A stretch of 64,000 nucleotides of DNA from Larix kaempferi (taxonomy: Eukaryota; Streptophyta; Pinopsida; Pinales; Pinaceae), in NCBI GenBank assembly GCA_027924585.1, contig BSBM01000440.1, forward strand, positions 10,472,001 to 10,536,000. Direction: 5' to 3'. The translations under genes were made by a program, and so were the position numbers. Under the pieces are notes generated by a model that ran no database searches, was not told where the DNA came from, and saw nothing but the letters and a program-made list of their open reading frames with translations. Shown here one piece after another: positions 47,711 through 58,044 of this stretch; position 1 is the stretch's first letter, and every line of letters begins with the position of its first letter.

Positions 47711-50700
47711 TTGTCCCTTGATTCGACACATCATCAGACAACTAGACAGTCATACGATTCTAACACACCTCAAGTCACATTTGATTTGGAGGTAGAATCC
47801 GAAAACCCCACAGAGTTACCACCAACCACCATTATGGCTGGAGCACCATTTGATCCACTGTTTACCAGCACCATAGGTGAGACATCCACAGACCCTTCTG
47901 CGGCAGTGCCATCCATGGCAACAACCACCCCCCTGGGTATGCCCAACATGGGCAACACTCCACATTTAAGAATGCCCAACACAGGGCCACCTCTTGTTAT
48001 AGGAATTCCCAACACAGGGCCACCACCTGTTATGGGTATGCCCAACATAGGGGTCACACACCCTCTGGTTTCCACAAACCCTATCCCAGGAATCCCCACT
48101 GCTATTCCTAACCCAAGTGTAACCCATGTTGCACTTGGAGGCGCTGGCCCATACCAGACTACACCTATTGGAGGGCACATACCCTCCATACCTAGCATAC
48201 CTTTAGGCGCTACTGGACCCCCACATCATACCACAATGACTAGACATGTCCCAGTCCCAGTTACTACGTCTGCTAGTTTACCATACATGGCGAGTCTGAA
48301 CCTGCCAGACTTAGCTAGGCTCACTAATGACCCCATCAGACACGATCCTGCGTGGCCTCACATGCCCACCAAACTCCCCTCTGACATCCCTAAGTTTGAG
48401 GGTAAGACGGGTGAAGACCCCCAGAACCATATCATGTCCTTCCATCTATGGTGTTCCTCCAACTCCATAGTGGACGACTCTGTCCGCCTCTGGCTCTTAC
48501 ATCGCACCTTCACTGGCTCTGCAGCCAAGTGGTATATTGAGCAGCCCCATGGGACGCATGCCACCTTTACCTCCCTTGCCTCGACCTTCCTGCAGTTTTT
48601 CCAGTTACCTGTCCGCTATGATGCGGGAGTCGAGATCCTACTGTCTTGCAGACAGAACACGGCCACCCATATCACTGACCACATTCATGAGTGGCGTCGA
48701 CGCCGAAGCCTCTGCAAAATCAAGTTAGATGACCGTATCTTTTTAGATTGGTTTCTAAAATCCCTCCTCCCGCTCATTGCGAAGGATGTGGCATCTGAAA
48801 GACCCCAGTCTGAAGAAGAGGCCATCCTCAAAGCCCAACAGTTTGATCTCATTTACGCCCAGTCGGGTTATCTATACACAATCATACCAGACGCCCCACG
48901 ATGCGACTCTTCACACAGTGACGCGCCGGGGGCATCTCATGCCGCCGACGGCATTATTGGCCAAATCACACCCCAAGCTAAACCTTTCAGCATGGTGAGC
49001 ACCATGCCCGCCCCAGACCTCTCTAGGGATACGTCCAGTTCCGGAGCAACAACTTCTTATGCTCCAACAAACCAGACCCATCACATTCATGGGCCCTCTT
49101 GTCCACAACATTGCTATGGGCAAGCACCATCAGCATATGTACCTCCTACATACTATACTCAACCTACCACACATACCCCCATGCAGTTCCCACAACAGCA
49201 GATGCATTACCCACAACCAGCTGCACCAGCAAATCTCACACCTCCAACAGCTCAGGGGTACCAACAACCCCAACAGGCAGCTGGACCACCTCCAGCTCCA
49301 CCTGCATACTACCCACCGCAACCTGCTCCCGCACCTGTGGCTCCCCAGAATCCCCCCAATGCTCAAGGGCATGTGTACGCACAACAACATCAGCCCCAAT
49401 ACCAAAATAACCAACGCAACCAGTGTGGGAAACCAAACCACGGAAGAGGACGTAACCGTGGAAACAACCAAAACCATAACCAAGCTCCACAACCTACCCA
49501 TCCTCCGCAAAACAATAACGCAACGCCTGCTCATCAGAATCCTGATCGGCCACCTAAGCAAGCCAGAAATGCTAATTTACGAACAAACCATCCTTGTTCT
49601 ATTTGCGGTGTCTATGGCCACTATACCCACGCTTGCCCACATCTGGAGCGAGCTCGACAACTATGGACAGATGACGCCCATCGTCAAGGGCAGGCGGCTC
49701 CTCAGCCGCCACCCAACCCTCCACCACCTCAACAACAACCTTTGGTGCTACAAAACCCTTTTCCAACACAAGGAGTGGTGAACACTCAGCCGTTAGCCCC
49801 CCCACAAGGCAACGTACAACCACAACAAATCACGTCCGAACCACGTCTGCCTTCCAAACCACGTCCGAACGATTCGAAATTGATGACCTTTGATTTGGAC
49901 CAGTCCGAACCACGTCTGCCTTCCACCATAGCAGTCCAAGTTTCTGTTTCTATTCGGAATCTTGTCATCCATCGATGTATCATCGACGAGGGTGCCTCCA
50001 CATGCGTCATGTCCACATTTGTTTGGCATAAGTTGGGATCCCCTACTCTCCAGCAATCCACCACTGCATTGCGGGCCTACGACGGTCGGTCAGCTCAACC
50101 TCAAGGTTTACTACCCAAGGTCCCCGTCCAATTAGGTGGAAAAACTGTGCTCATTGACATAGAGGTCATTAATGCCCAGCTCGATTATAACCTTTTACTT
50201 GGCCGTAGTTACATGTACGCCATGAAAGCGGTCGCCTCATCCGTTTTTCGCACCATGATGTTCCCCCACGAAGGACGCGTGGTCAAAATCGACCAACTCA
50301 CCTACTATGATCCCAATGCCCCTGCAGCACCCGAAAATGTTCTCCCCATGGTTGAACAACCCGCTGCTGGTGCAACTACCTCCTTTGTTTCTTCTATAGG
50401 ACCCGGACTTTACTCAGATACACCAATGACCTCTACATTCCAGGCCATTCCACCACCGTCACCGGAGACCCACGTCGCAAACCTCTGTACTCTTTCACAG
50501 AATACACAAACCTATGGTAGTCAACCACCATTGATCCCTAGTCACATCAGTGTTACACCCATCCACACCATCCCCTTTCTATTTCCTCCTTCGGGTGTAG
50601 TAAGCGCCCCGGTTATGGCTACACTTAGTCTACCCGGGTTAACATTGGGATTACCCGTGTGGTATATTTTGCCTCCCGTTCCACCGCCGACACCAAACGT

Positions 50701-53700
50701 CATCCTCCAACCGGTACAACCTATTGTTACCACAAATCAACCTCCTCCTGGTGTCGCAATCCCTTCGTCGTCAATGAAACCTCCTCCTAGTCTCAATATC
50801 CCTTCGTCGTCAATGAAACCTCCTCCTAGTCTCAATATCCCTTCGTCGTCAACGAATCCTCCCCCTCTTATCAAGCCCACTGGGGGTAGAGGTCCACAAC
50901 CATACACGGCTATACCACCCCCTAAGGCAGTCAAACCCCCACCGGTGTTTCGAGCTCCTCCTAAATGCTCTTTGTGTGATGAGATAGGCCATCCAACTCA
51001 TCAATTCCCACAGCTACCAGCACTCCAACAACATATGAATATGTTGGACGATGATATCGGCATCCCAGTCGTTAGACTTGAGCCACCTCCTCAGCCTCGC
51101 GACAGATCACTGCGCACCAACCATCCTTGTGCCATATGCAGTGTTTATGGCCACTACTCTCACCATTGTCCCGATCTCCCTGACTATAGAGCAGCATTGT
51201 ATGAGTTAAACAATGTCAATTTGGAGATATCTCCTCCCCTCATCGAGGAGATCTACCCCCCGCCATCATCCTCGTCGGAAGAAGTCAATACAATATATAT
51301 GATTTCAACAACTTTCAAACCAGAACCCCTTGATTTATGGTCTGACTACTTCAATACTGATGAGCAAATTTTGGAGACACTCACTGCACCCGACTACCCT
51401 TGGGATGATATGCATCATCGCTCGTACTTCCTCCCGGAAGCATCTACATCCACCGCATCCAACCAACTATCGGTCGAATCGAAAGATTTCATACCCACTA
51501 AGGTCGATTGGTTAAAGGACCCCATCCCAGCACTGGATGCCTTTGAAGAAGGGAACATGTCGAACATTTCCCCCACTATACAGATAGACATTTCAACAAC
51601 ACCAGGGAAACCTGAGCTCATCTCGCTGGGCGCATCTTGCACTCAAGCAGAAACTCAGGCGTACAAAAATCTCTTTCAAGAGTTCCGTGATGTCTTTGCC
51701 TGGTCCTATACCGAGATGCCTGGTCTCGACCCCGCCATTATAGAACACCACATTGATACATGGCCTGAGGTACCCCCTGTTCGTCAGAAACAACGACCCA
51801 TTCACCCTTCCAAGCTCCCCGCTGTTAAAGCTGAGGTCGAGAAACTTTGCAAGGCAGAATTCATTTACCCTATTCCGTACACCACCTGGGTGTCGAACCC
51901 TGTTCCTGTCAACAAAAAGCAAGGAACCCTTAGAGTATGCACTGACTTCCGCGATTTAAACCACGCTTGTCCAAAAGACAATTTCCCCATGCCATTCATT
52001 GACCAACTCATTGATGAGTGTGCGGGCCATGAAGTCCTATCCTTCATGGACGGGTTTTCCGGATATAACCAGATTCACATCCGCAAAGAGGATCAGTACA
52101 AGACTGCCTTCACCACCCCATGGGGTACCTTTGCCTATCGCGTCATGCCATTTGGCCTTAAAAATGCTGGTGCCACTTTCCAGCGAGCCATGACCTATTG
52201 CTTTCACGACTTGGTCCATATCCTGCGAGTCTATCTTGACGACCTCACAGCTCGTTCCCGAAAACGATCAGACCACCTTAACGACCTCCGGCAAGTTTTC
52301 CTGCGTTGTCGCAAATATAAAATCCGCTTGAACCCACACAAGTGTGTCTTTTGCGTCCCGGTAGGCCGCTTATTGGGTTTCATTGTTTCCTATGATGGAA
52401 TCACTGTCGATCCCCTGAAAGTCAAAGCCATCTTAGAACTACCGCCTCCTCGCACGCTTCGGCAGCTCCAAAGTCTACAGGGGCGGTCCAATTTCCTTAG
52501 GCGCTTCGTTCCTGATTATGCAACCAAAGTTCACGGTTTCTTACGCTTACTTCGTATCCACATACCCTTTGTTTGGGATGAGCAAGCAGACACGGCATTC
52601 GAAGCCCTCAAGAAAGCTCTCACACAAGCCCCCTTGATATCCCCACCGGATTTCTCTCAAGACTTCACCCTTTATGTCTCGGCATCTGAACATGCTGTGT
52701 CTGGAGTTTTGGTCCAAGAAGATGCCTCCCACCAAGAGCATGTGATTTATTACGTCAGCCAGACCTTGTCTGGCCCACCTATGCATTACCCATACGAGGA
52801 AAGATTAGCCCTAGCTGTAGTCTTTTCCGTACAAAAATTGCGACACTACATTCTACTCAGTCATACCACGGTCGTGGCCGACTCCAACCCTATGGTCTAT
52901 CTCCTCACCCGGCGGCTCCTACAAGGTCGTGTTGCTAAATGGGTCATTATCCTCCAGGAATATGACCTCACTTTCAGAACTCCAAAAAGCACTAAAGCCC
53001 TCGTGCTTTCTCACCTCATCACGGACCTCCCATCCTCTTCAGCATCACCCGTTATCCAAACGGACCTGATTGACGAGCAGATATTCATCATTTCGTCTGA
53101 CGACCCTTGGTACGGAGACATTTTGACTTACCTTCGTACGCAAAAATTTTGACCACACATCAATCGTGATGGACGCCGTCGCATACGACATCACGCCCCC
53201 CGATACCTCTTGTTAGGGGATGTACTTTACCGACGCGGCGTTGATACCATCTTACGCCGCTGCCTGTCCCATAGTGAGGCAGAACAAGTCCTCAATGATT
53301 GTCATAGCGGTGCCTGCGGAGGCCATTTCTCCGGCATGGCCACCGCCCAAAAAATCATTCGGGCCGGTTATTTTTGGCCATCATTGTTTACTGACTGCAT
53401 CACCGCAGTCAAGCATTGCCAGAACTGCCAACTATTTGCCCCCAAAGCAAGAACCCCCCCCGCCCCCCTTCATCCAGTCATCACTGTTGGACCATTCTGC
53501 AAATGGGCCATCGACTTCCTCGACTCCAACCCCACGTCAGCCGGCGGTCACAAACACATCGTTGTGGCTGTAGATTATTTCACCAAGTGGGCAGAAGCCA
53601 TGCCGACCTATAATTGCAAAGCCGACACTGCAGCATGGTTTTTCTTCAACCATGTTATCGCTCGTTTCGGAGTGCCAAAGCAACTAGTCTCTGACCACGG

Positions 53701-54352
53701 CTCTCACTTCGAAGATGCCGTCTGGAAGGAATTATCAACCATGTTGAAATTTGAACACCATTTCTCTTCCGCTTACTATCCCCAAGGAAACGGCCAAGTC
53801 AAAGCGATCAATAAAATTTTGAAGACCATTCTCCAACGTACTGTAGACAAGCACAAATCCAATTGGCACCACATGCTTTTCCCGGCACTATGGGCCTACC
53901 GCACCTCAACCAAAACCGCCACCGGTTTTACCCCTTTCCATTTAGTTCACAGTGTCGAATCCGTCCTCCCTATTGAGTGCCAAATCCCAGCCTTACATAT
54001 CGCCGTTGAACTCCTACCGGACACTTCCCCGATCGAGCAACGTTTACTACTCCTAGAGCAGGCCGATGAAGATCGGCACACAGCCATTCAAAACATGGAA
54101 GCAACTAAACAACGATCGAAACTAAGTTACGACAAACACGTCCACCCAAGAACCTTTTCTGAGGGAGACCTTGTCCTCGCTTACGATCAAGCTCATGATA
54201 AAACCGGAAAGGGAAAGTTCGTGTCTATGTGGCAAGGCCCCTACATCATACACACCTGCCTCGGGCAGGGGGCATACATTCTGACCGATTCAGAAGGCAA
54301 CCCCCTACGCAACCCACGCAACGGGTTGTACCTTAAACGATTTTACCCATAG
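47711..54352 (+). CDS. Element B gag-pol polyprotein (one in-frame TGA)
   Basis: A single frame of ~2213 codons, open from at least 47600. Position 47711 is TTG; the first ATG is residue 42 (47834). Gag core PTKLPSDIPKFEGKTGEDPQ is at residue ~220. Knuckle 1 is C629-C632-H637-C642. The protease has D759-E-G-A-S (Glu where Thr/Ser is usual) and NLLLGRSYMYAM. Two further knuckles follow: 1086-1099 (last Cys is Phe) and C1140-C1143-H1148-C1153. RT has FMDGFSGYNQI and Y1508-L-D-D1511. RNase H reads LYVSAS (first Asp is Ser). TGA at 53150-53152 separates INT: a finger (CHSGACGGH...HCQNC), IDF, SDHGSHF and GQVKAIN, where the catalytic Glu is Lys (53801). It ends with a chromodomain-free C-terminus, WQGPY...RNPRNGLYLKRFYP. 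Confidence 0.93.
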
Positions 54353-54455
54353 AAAATATGATGGACACCATCGTCCATTTTAGTATAGGCATACTTTCTT
54401 TGTTCACAAAAAATTCAAAAAACCTAAATATTTGTTTTTCTCTGCATGACCACAG

Positions 54456-54893
54456 ATGGAGCCTCTTCCACTCTGCCATGTCGGTTTTCCTGATGGTGCA
54501 AGCCGTTGGTCTCCCAATCTCGCCTCCGCAGCTTGGGTAATATACTCCCCTTCACATGAGTTAATTCACATTGACGGAGTATGTTTAGGTGCCGCTACCA
54601 ATAATCAAGCTGAATACGATGCCGTGACCGGTCTCCTGGCCGCTGCTCTCCAAATGAGCATCCGTCACCTCAACGTTTTCTTGGACTCACAGCTCCTAGT
54701 TTCCCAGCTCAACAATGATTACCAGGTATGCGATCCCTGTCTTTTCAGAAAATTCCTGTGCACTAAACAAATGATTAGACAGTTTGAATCCATTTCATTC
54801 ACACATGTCCCAAGACATCTCAATAGTGTAGCAGATAATATGGCCAACAACGTCCTCGACTGGCACACCAATCACATCATGTCATATCCATAA
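54456..54893 (+). CDS. Element B second RNase H (aRNH-like), 3' of integrase
   Basis: A 145-codon frame, ATG at 54456, stop TAA at 54891. Motifs are GFPDGASR (Asp), NNQAEYDAV (Glu), NVFLDSQLLVSQL (Asp) and HLNSVADNMAN (Asp), so the full acidic set is present, unlike the native RNase H in pol. This resembles the archaeal/plant-type RNase H acquired by Tat-lineage Gypsy elements. It is in a different frame from pol and starts 103 bp after it. The ATG directly follows a pyrimidine-rich stretch ending in CACAG, which could be a splice acceptor. Its stop lies within the first unit of the hairpin array that follows. Confidence 0.88.
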   Translation: MEPLPLCHVGFPDGASRWSPNLASAAWVIYSPSHELIHIDGVCLGAATNNQAEYDAVTGLLAAALQMSIRHLNVFLDSQLLVSQLNNDYQVCDPCLFRKFLCTKQMIRQFESISFTHVPRHLNSVADNMANNVLDWHTNHIMSYP

Positions 54894-55175
54894 ACAAAAT
54901 GCATCCACGTGCATAACATGTGCCTCCACGGGCATATCCATAAACAAAATGCATCCACGTGCATAACATGTGCCTCCACGGGCATATCCATAAATAAAAT
55001 GCATCCACGTGCATAACATGTGCCTCCACGGGCATAAAACAAATAACCAAATAATGCATCCATGTGCATAACATCTACCTCCACGGGCATACATAAATAA
55101 ACAACATACTGCATCCAAGTGCATGACATGTGCCTCCACGGGCATATACAAAAGACAAAGGTGCATCCACGTGCA
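54883..55175. repeat. 50-bp tandem array of paired hairpins
   Basis: Units begin CATATCCATAAACAAAATGC at 54883, 54933 and 54983, with three diverged units to ~55175. Each unit contains two short stem-loops with the same loop TCCACG but different stems: ATGCA-TCCACG-TGCAT and TGCC-TCCACG-GGCA. The array lies between the 3' ends of two convergent genes, aRNH (plus) and PMD (minus). Minus-strand frames through it (54872-55334) are repeat artefacts. Confidence 0.9.
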
Positions 55176-55334
55176 TACACGACAATATATCCCAATATAT
55201 ATCCACATATATATATAAACCATAATAGTCAATATGTCATAGGTGCCCTCAACACCCGATATACAAACATACATCAATCGTACAAAATGCTTCCCCATAT
55301 GCTCATACGCATTTGGGGGCAAATACAATGTCAT

Positions 55335-57281
55335 CTACTCATCTGGATCCCTAGGATCCTCTGGCTCCTCCTCCGGCTCCTCCTCCGCTGGCCCCGCCGG
55401 GTCATGGCGAGCCCGAACTCTCCGCTCTGCCGGCCCCGCTGGATCGTCCCGCAGACGTATCCTCCCCTGAGCCGGCCCTACCGGATCATCTCGTCTACCA
55501 TCCCTGTGCCCCGCTACGAACACCGCTGTCCTCAATAGGAGCGACTGCCACTCAGGCGGCGCACCGAAACAACCCTGCAAAATATCCCGATCTAGGTCTC
55601 TCCAACCATCCTCGGGGAGTCCAGCTAGCATCCGGGCAAAGGTCTGTCTGACACCCTCTATGGCGTCATCGCGAGGGCCAACCCCTCACCCACGAGCCGC
55701 AAATCCTCCACCACGTGGAGGTGGTACCGCTGCGGGTGGATGGGCGACCACCATCGCCCGCCCTTGACGAGGCACGTAGTCGTCCGGTGGCACTGGACCC
55801 ACATCTGCACAAAGCAAGTAAGCCATCACATACTATACAAAAATAATCATCAATGATAAATCAAACAACATATGATATAATATCAAATAAAACACAAAAC
55901 ATACCGTCTAAACTCCAGGCCTGTCCTGGGGAATGAGGCATCTCTGGGTCACCTCGGTAGTCCATGCCGGCGTAGGGGTAGTCCTCAATCACGAGAGGCA
56001 TCTGCTCCCACTGCTGATAAAAATCCTCTGTGAAGTAGTCGCGGACACCACCGCCGCCACGAGGAATTATCTGCCCCCATCTCATCATACGAGGCTCACT
56101 CGGAAGACCAGCATGAATGGGTACCTGTGGCCGCAAGGTCGGCACCCGCTCGAAGAAAAAACAGCATAAAAATGAGGCATAACAAAACTCGCCTCCCTCT
56201 CTAATGGCTTTGTCCAGATCTCTCCGGACACCAGCCAGAAACATCTGCCCCCAGGCATAATAAGTCCCCTGAAGAGCATAATCCACCATCATCGTCTGTC
56301 CCCCAGACATACGATGTGGCGCAGCAGCACCCAATATCCGTAGAACGCAGGCCCCAACAGCTCGCATATCCCACTCACGTAGGGATCGCAGACTAATAGA
56401 GCTGTTCTGCAAAACAACATCATCGACACAGAAAGTCTGTAACAAGTCCTCCATATCTACACCTGGAGGGATCCTAGGTAAGAGATCGCCCACCTCACCC
56501 AAACGAGGAAACCCAGTCAAAAAATAGACATCCGTGAGAGTGATCTCTAACCTCTCACCCCCAATAATAAATGCACCCTCCACCGACACCCACCAATGCA
56601 CAAGCTTGTTCAGGAGCCGTCTCACTGAACGAATAGGTGGATCTGAGCGAACTTCAAAAGTCCGCTCATAGCCAGAGTCTGTCTCACCCCTGCATCAGTC
56701 TCAATCCTCGCCATAAGATCATCATCGATCTCTCGCTCCCTCCACGAGGACTGTGGTCTCCTCAACATCCTGCCAGAAAACAGAAGAAATTTTTAGCCCC
56801 AGCATAAAATTATTTTAAAAAAATCCCATCGTGGCTTTTACACAAAAAGCCACGATGCCCATCGCGGCTTTTCCACCAAAATCCGCGATGACCATCGCGG
56901 GATCCATGCAAAAACCCGCGATGAACATCGCGGATTTTGGCCGGACAGTCGCGATGAACATCGCGACTATCCCCCATGAACTCGTGATGAACATCGCGGG
57001 TTCCAACCTTGCAGTCGCGATGAACATCGCGACTGTCAGCCTAAAACCCGCGCGGTTCATCGCGGGAACAGCCCCGAAACCCGCGATATTCCACGTTGGA
57101 GAGTCAACATGGAATTTCGCAGCCTTCGGGGGCCCGCTGCCAAACAAAAAAGACATAATTGACAAGGCTAAGGCAAATAGAGTTACCTGCAACTCGCTGA
57201 ATCGAAAACCAACGGTGAAATCTCCCAGAAATCGAGAAATAGCTCTGACAGCTCTATCAAACTCGCACGTAACAATGACAT
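55335..57281 (-). pseudogene. Element B antisense plant-mobile-domain gene (spliced)
   Basis: Exon 2 (56769-55905) starts after TTTTCTGGCAG with G|ATGTTGAGG and encodes SSWREREIDDDLMARI, SGLLKFAQ, a one-base frameshift near 56645, RRLLNKLVHWWVSVEGAF, LEITLTDVYFLTGFPRLGEV, SASFLCCFFFERV-like CYASFLCCFFFERV and YFTEDFYQQWEQMPLVIEDY, a PMD-family pattern. Intron 55904-55805 is GTATGT...TTTGTGCAG. Exon 3 (55804-55335) joins in frame (DVGPVPPDDYVPRQ), has TGA at 55688-55686, then continues MLAGLPEDGWRDL to a Pro/Glu/Asp-rich tail. An upstream exon may end at 57187 (GTTGCAG|GTAACT) and keeps the frame. Its homologue in A has the same intron position and phase. Confidence 0.75.
56868..57075. repeat. 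33-bp CGCG-hairpin array in the antisense gene's 5' intron
   Basis: About six 33-bp units of the type TCGCGATGAACATCGCGACT plus spacer; CGCGATG-AA-CATCGCG is a perfect stem. One unit, CCGCGCGGTTCATCGCGGGA, nearly equals the leader-array consensus at 46030, in the same plus-strand orientation, so both arrays share an origin. Weaker units extend to 56815. On the minus strand the array falls between a possible donor (57186) and the exon 2 acceptor. Confidence 0.85.
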
Positions 57282-57300
57282 GTCATTTGGGCCCCACACC

Positions 57301-57309
57301 CTATTTATA
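57301..57309 (-). promoter_or_regulatory. TATA box of the antisense PMD gene (B)
   Basis: Minus strand TTTCTATAAATAGGGTGTGG. A start ~30 bp downstream would fall near 57277, so the first exon may be mostly untranslated and the ATG at 56768, next to the acceptor, would be the likely start codon. Confidence 0.6.
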
Positions 57310-57464
57310 GAAATTCCACCAATTTTCAAACAACCATTGCGGGATCATACGAACTCCATTTCTCAAACCGTTGGAATCAGCACAGTGAGAACTTCATGCA
57401 GGTTCCTTCCTTTTCCCATTTTCATGGGGTCCATTTTTTGACCATTTTTTGGCCTCTCTCGTGG

Positions 57465-58020
57465 CCTCGGTTTGCGTGCCACATCGGCCGTTCTCCGTTC
57501 TGGGCATGCCTTATATCGCCGGATTCAGTTTTCCGCGCTCATAATGATGCTTGAGATCATTTCTCGCTGTCACGTCTCGATTTTCAGGGCATTTTTTCAT
57601 ACCCCCACGTCACCTCGGTTTGCGTGCCACATCGGCCGTTCTCCGTTCTGGGCATGCCTTATATCGCCGGATTCAGTTTTTCGCGCTCGTGATGATGCTT
57701 GAGATCTTTTCTCGCTCTCACCTTTAGATTTTTCGGGCATTTTTTCCATGCCCCCCTCGTCACCTCGGTTTGCGTGCCACATCGGCCGTTCTCCGTTTCC
57801 GACATGCCTTATATCACCGGATTCGGTTTTCCGCGCTCGTGATGATGATTGAGATCATTTCTCGCTCTCACCTTTAGAGTTTTTGGGCATTTTTTCCATG
57901 CCCGCCACATAGCCTCGGTTTGCGTGCCACATCGACCGTTCTCCGTTTTCGACAATCCTTATGTCACCGGATCCAGTTTTCCGCACTGATGATGATGCTT
58001 GAGACCTTTTATCTCCCTCA
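57465..58020. repeat. ~150-bp tandem array
   Basis: Four units start CCTCGGTTTGCGTGCCACAT at 57465, 57613, 57763 and 57913 (periods 148, 150, 150), the last partial. Each contains GGCCGTTCTCCGTT, CGCCGGATTCAGTTTTCCGC and TGATGATGCTTGAGA with few differences. It lies between the antisense gene and the polypurine tract. Confidence 0.95.
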
Positions 58021-58044
58021 TCAATCCTTTTTTGTTCGGTATAA

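Noticed and set aside
49059-49823. Alternative frames over the B gag Pro/Gln-rich region
   Set aside because: Low-complexity CCA/CAA codons keep other frames open; the polyprotein frame explains the conserved motifs.
54883-55175. CRISPR-like repeat/spacer array
   Set aside because: Units are plain direct tandem repeats without unique spacers, in an eukaryotic retrotransposon; there are no cas genes.
54872-55334. Overlapping minus-strand open frames with repeated HVMHVDAFCLW-like peptides
   Set aside because: They are produced by the 50-bp tandem array: the period is not a multiple of three, so all three frames stay open. There is no start context or domain.
55335-55538. Ser/Gly-rich and Arg-rich plus-strand frames near 55.4 kb
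   Set aside because: They lie opposite exon 3 of the antisense PMD gene, whose frame agrees with splicing and with its homologue in A.
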